This document shows, piece after piece, positions 62,715 to 64,000 of a stretch of DNA of 64,000 nt. The notes beneath the pieces were generated by a model. It was not told the origin of the DNA, did not search any database, and saw only the letters and a program-made list of their open reading frames with translations. This DNA comes from Halosimplex salinum. GTDB lineage: Archaea > Halobacteriota > Halobacteria > Halobacteriales > Haloarculaceae. The stretch spans positions 558,001 through 622,000 of the forward strand of contig NZ_QWGG01000001.1 of the NCBI RefSeq assembly GCF_003730195.1, given 5' to 3'. Each line of letters begins with the position of its first letter. The first letter of the stretch is position 1. The position numbers and the translations under genes were made by a program.

Positions 62715-62890
62715 GGGGTCGTGGCCAAGTCCGGCATGGCGACTGACTCCAGAGGCAACGCGCCCGGGACGACACTCCAGCTGATATACTGAACGGGTCG
62801 GCTGATCACTGACCCTGTGATGACCCTCTGGGGTTCCGAGGCGCAACCGGAGATATCAGTCGATCGGGGGTTCAAATCCCTCCGACCCCA
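62715..62890 (+). tRNA. tRNA-Trp(CCA) with box C/D-type intron
   Basis: Acceptor stem GGGGTCG (62715-62721) pairs with CGACCCC (62883-62889). The anticodon stem ACTGA / TCAGT and loop CTCCAG...A give anticodon CCA at 62749-62751. An intron of ~102 nt (about 62753-62854) interrupts the gene after position 37. It carries box C GTGATGA (62817-62823), several CTGA box D candidates and CCTCTGG (62825-62831), complementary to CCAGAGG at the exon-intron junction. In Haloferax the homologous intron guides 2'-O-methylation of the same tRNA, so this one likely does too. Confidence 0.93.
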
Positions 62891-63044
62891 TACTTCTGCG
62901 CCGAACTACGACGGCGAGCACCTCGTGTGCTCGCCAGTCGTGAGGCGCGACGGATGTCTCGGTGGGATTTGAACCACGCGAGTCGGAGCGCGAACGAAGT
63001 GAGCGACCGTCTCGCGGTCGGGTGAAAATCCACTCCGACCCCAT
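62891..63044. repeat. Echoes of the tRNA-Trp 3' end, inverted then direct
   Basis: After tRNA-Trp comes an inverted copy of its T-arm end at 62959-62977 (GGTGGGATTTGAACCAC) and then a direct, degraded copy at 63020-63043 (GGGTGAAAATCCACTCCG followed by ACCCCA). Palindromes with GCGAACGAAGTGAGCG lie between. The order matches the tRNA-Lys and tRNA-Val loci. No gene is seen from 62891 to 63121. Confidence 0.8.
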
Positions 63045-63121
63045 ACCGTATTTAAACCTTCCTTAGAATCTCCTCTGTATCCCGTCGGTGCCCACAGGCC
63101 AACCCAAAACGCTCTACCCGT

Positions 63122-63505
63122 TCAGTCACTGAACTCTTCGAGAACCGTCCTGATAGAGCGCTCTACTTCCCTGAACTCGTCGAGACTGAGCGGGTCGGTC
63201 GTCACGAACACGCCGTGGTCGCCGACAATGGTCCTCGTGATAGAGCCCCACTCGAAGACGCGAATGGTGAACTGGTACTCACCGAGTTCAGTCTCGTCGT
63301 AGGTCTGCTGGGAGGTGAACCCGAGTCGTTCGTTCGCGACGAACGGTTCCAGGTCGGCGTCCTGTTCCAGGTCGCTCCGGAGGTACAACTGCTCGTAATC
63401 GTCGGCGGTGAAGTACGTGATACTACGGACGTCGTCGCCGATCGCGGTTCGAGAGACGCTGACGAGTTCCGATTCGAGTTCGGCCAGATCTTCGGACGAT
63501 CGCAT
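63122..63505 (-). CDS. Haloarchaeal protein (DUF7522-like)
   Basis: A 127 aa protein starting MRSSEDLAELESELVSVSRT. RSITYFTADDYEQLYLRSDLE, ANERLGFTSQQTYDETELGEYQFTIRVFEWGSITRTIVG and GVFVTTDPLSLDEFREV fit a haloarchaeal family I recall as DUF7522. The fold looks alpha+beta, without Cys. Function unknown. The start at 63505 is the Met of MRSSED. Confidence 0.72.
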   Translation of the reverse strand: MRSSEDLAELESELVSVSRTAIGDDVRSITYFTADDYEQLYLRSDLEQDADLEPFVANERLGFTSQQTYDETELGEYQFTIRVFEWGSITRTIVGDHGVFVTTDPLSLDEFREVERSIRTVLEEFSD

Positions 63506-63685
63506 GGCAGACGGTACGGAACATGGCTGTAAATCATCACTTGCCAGTGGGTTACCAGTCGCACACGCGACGCGTCCGGGTCCGAGACACACCGAGCATC
63601 CCCACATCGCGGTTCGAGACGCCGTCGACTCGGGGTCTGGAACGCGGGAATTTTTGTACGAAGACTACAGTGACGTAGCAAGTAG

Positions 63686-64000
63686 ATGGCCAGTAGCGCG
63701 TGGCGGCGATTTCGTCGGAACTTCTTCAGCGTGCTGTGGATAGTCCTCGTTCTCGCTCTCACCCGTCTCAAGAACGCCCTCACCGTGGTCGGACTCGGGG
63801 TCGCCGCGGTCTATCTCTGGCAGTTCGCGGGCGTCCTCGTCCAGTTGAACCTCGTGGCGGCCGGTTCGAACCTCGCCATCGCGGTCGGGGCGCTGTTCGG
63901 CAGTGCACTGAGTTTCTTCGGGAGACCCGGCCGCGGTATCGTCGCGTTCGTGCTCGTCGTCGCGGCAGTCGGCGGTGGTGGCGCCGTTGTAGCGTCCGAG
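63686..64000 (+). CDS. Membrane protein (3' end outside window)
   Basis: The frame opened by ATG 63686 runs to the window end (105 codons visible). It starts MASSAWRRFRRNFFSVLWIV and has hydrophobic segments LWIVLVLALTRL, ALTVVGLGVAAVYLWQFAGVL, NLAIAVGALFGSALSFF and GIVAFVLVVAAVGGGGAVVA, at least three or four spans. Nothing allows a functional call. It is divergent from the DUF7522-like gene. Confidence 0.55.
   Translation, partial: MASSAWRRFRRNFFSVLWIVLVLALTRLKNALTVVGLGVAAVYLWQFAGVLVQLNLVAAGSNLAIAVGALFGSALSFFGRPGRGIVAFVLVVAAVGGGGAVVASE

Overview
The window is chromosomal DNA of a haloarchaeon (class Halobacteria). The GC content is high, the encoded proteins are strongly acidic, and many genes appear leaderless, with a TATA box about 25-30 nt before the start codon. 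The families are typically archaeal or haloarchaeal: archaeal-type threonyl-tRNA synthetase, Orc1/Cdc6, a TrkA-N/DHH protein, an intron-containing tRNA-Trp, and many small proteins known only from haloarchaea. Genus cannot be fixed by eye. No IS element, integrase or CRISPR array was seen.

Layout. 1-8.3 kb: thrS (5' end outside the window), a haloarchaeal HTH protein, a universal stress protein, a superfamily 1 helicase, a divergent family-4-like uracil-DNA glycosylase, aroC and a CPBP membrane protease. 8.3-14 kb: pectinesterase, msrA, a phosphodiesterase, and a two-gene cassette (acidic repeat protein plus EEP-fold enzyme). 14-26.5 kb: aroA, an M24 peptidase, several small haloarchaeal proteins, a VapBC-like pair, two ring-cleavage-type dioxygenases with a carboxylesterase (resembling quinone-detoxification loci), an SDR with a 25-bp tandem repeat at its 3' end, and a berberine-bridge-type FAD oxidoreductase. 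26.8-36.2 kb: a branched-chain amino acid cluster leuA-ilvB-ilvN-ilvC-(98 aa protein)-(28 aa ORF)-leuC-(palindromic insert)-leuD-cyclase-leuB. 36-53 kb: mixed metabolism, transport and stress genes, tRNA-Lys, tRNA-Val and a frameshifted GH43 gene. 53.5-56.1 kb: an orc1/cdc6 gene with ORB-like repeats on both sides and an AT-rich segment flanked by oppositely oriented repeats, read as a replication origin. 56.1-58.7 kb: molybdate/tungstate-type permease and binding protein, divergent from a ModE-like regulator. 58.7-64 kb: guaB, DUF5794- and DUF5795-like genes, tRNA-Trp, and a membrane protein cut by the window end.

Most striking pattern. All three tRNA genes (Lys, Val, Trp) are followed by 'echoes' of their own 3' end in a fixed order: first an inverted copy, then a direct copy, separated by small GC-rich palindromes. 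tRNA-Lys has the unit twice. A related palindromic insert lies between leuC and leuD, flanked by a 7-bp duplication. It forms a 33-codon ORF that overlaps both neighbours by ATGA, so translational coupling is kept. A second ATGA-to-ATGA mini-ORF precedes leuC. These look like one class of small palindromic element or template-switch product.

Other points: a leaderless upstream ORF rich in Ile/Val codons with a hairpin over its stop, before ilvB (possible attenuation); an apparent 1-nt frame disruption at the 5' end of leuA; and a uracil-DNA glycosylase homologue that keeps four Fe-S cysteines but has lost the usual second active-site motif.
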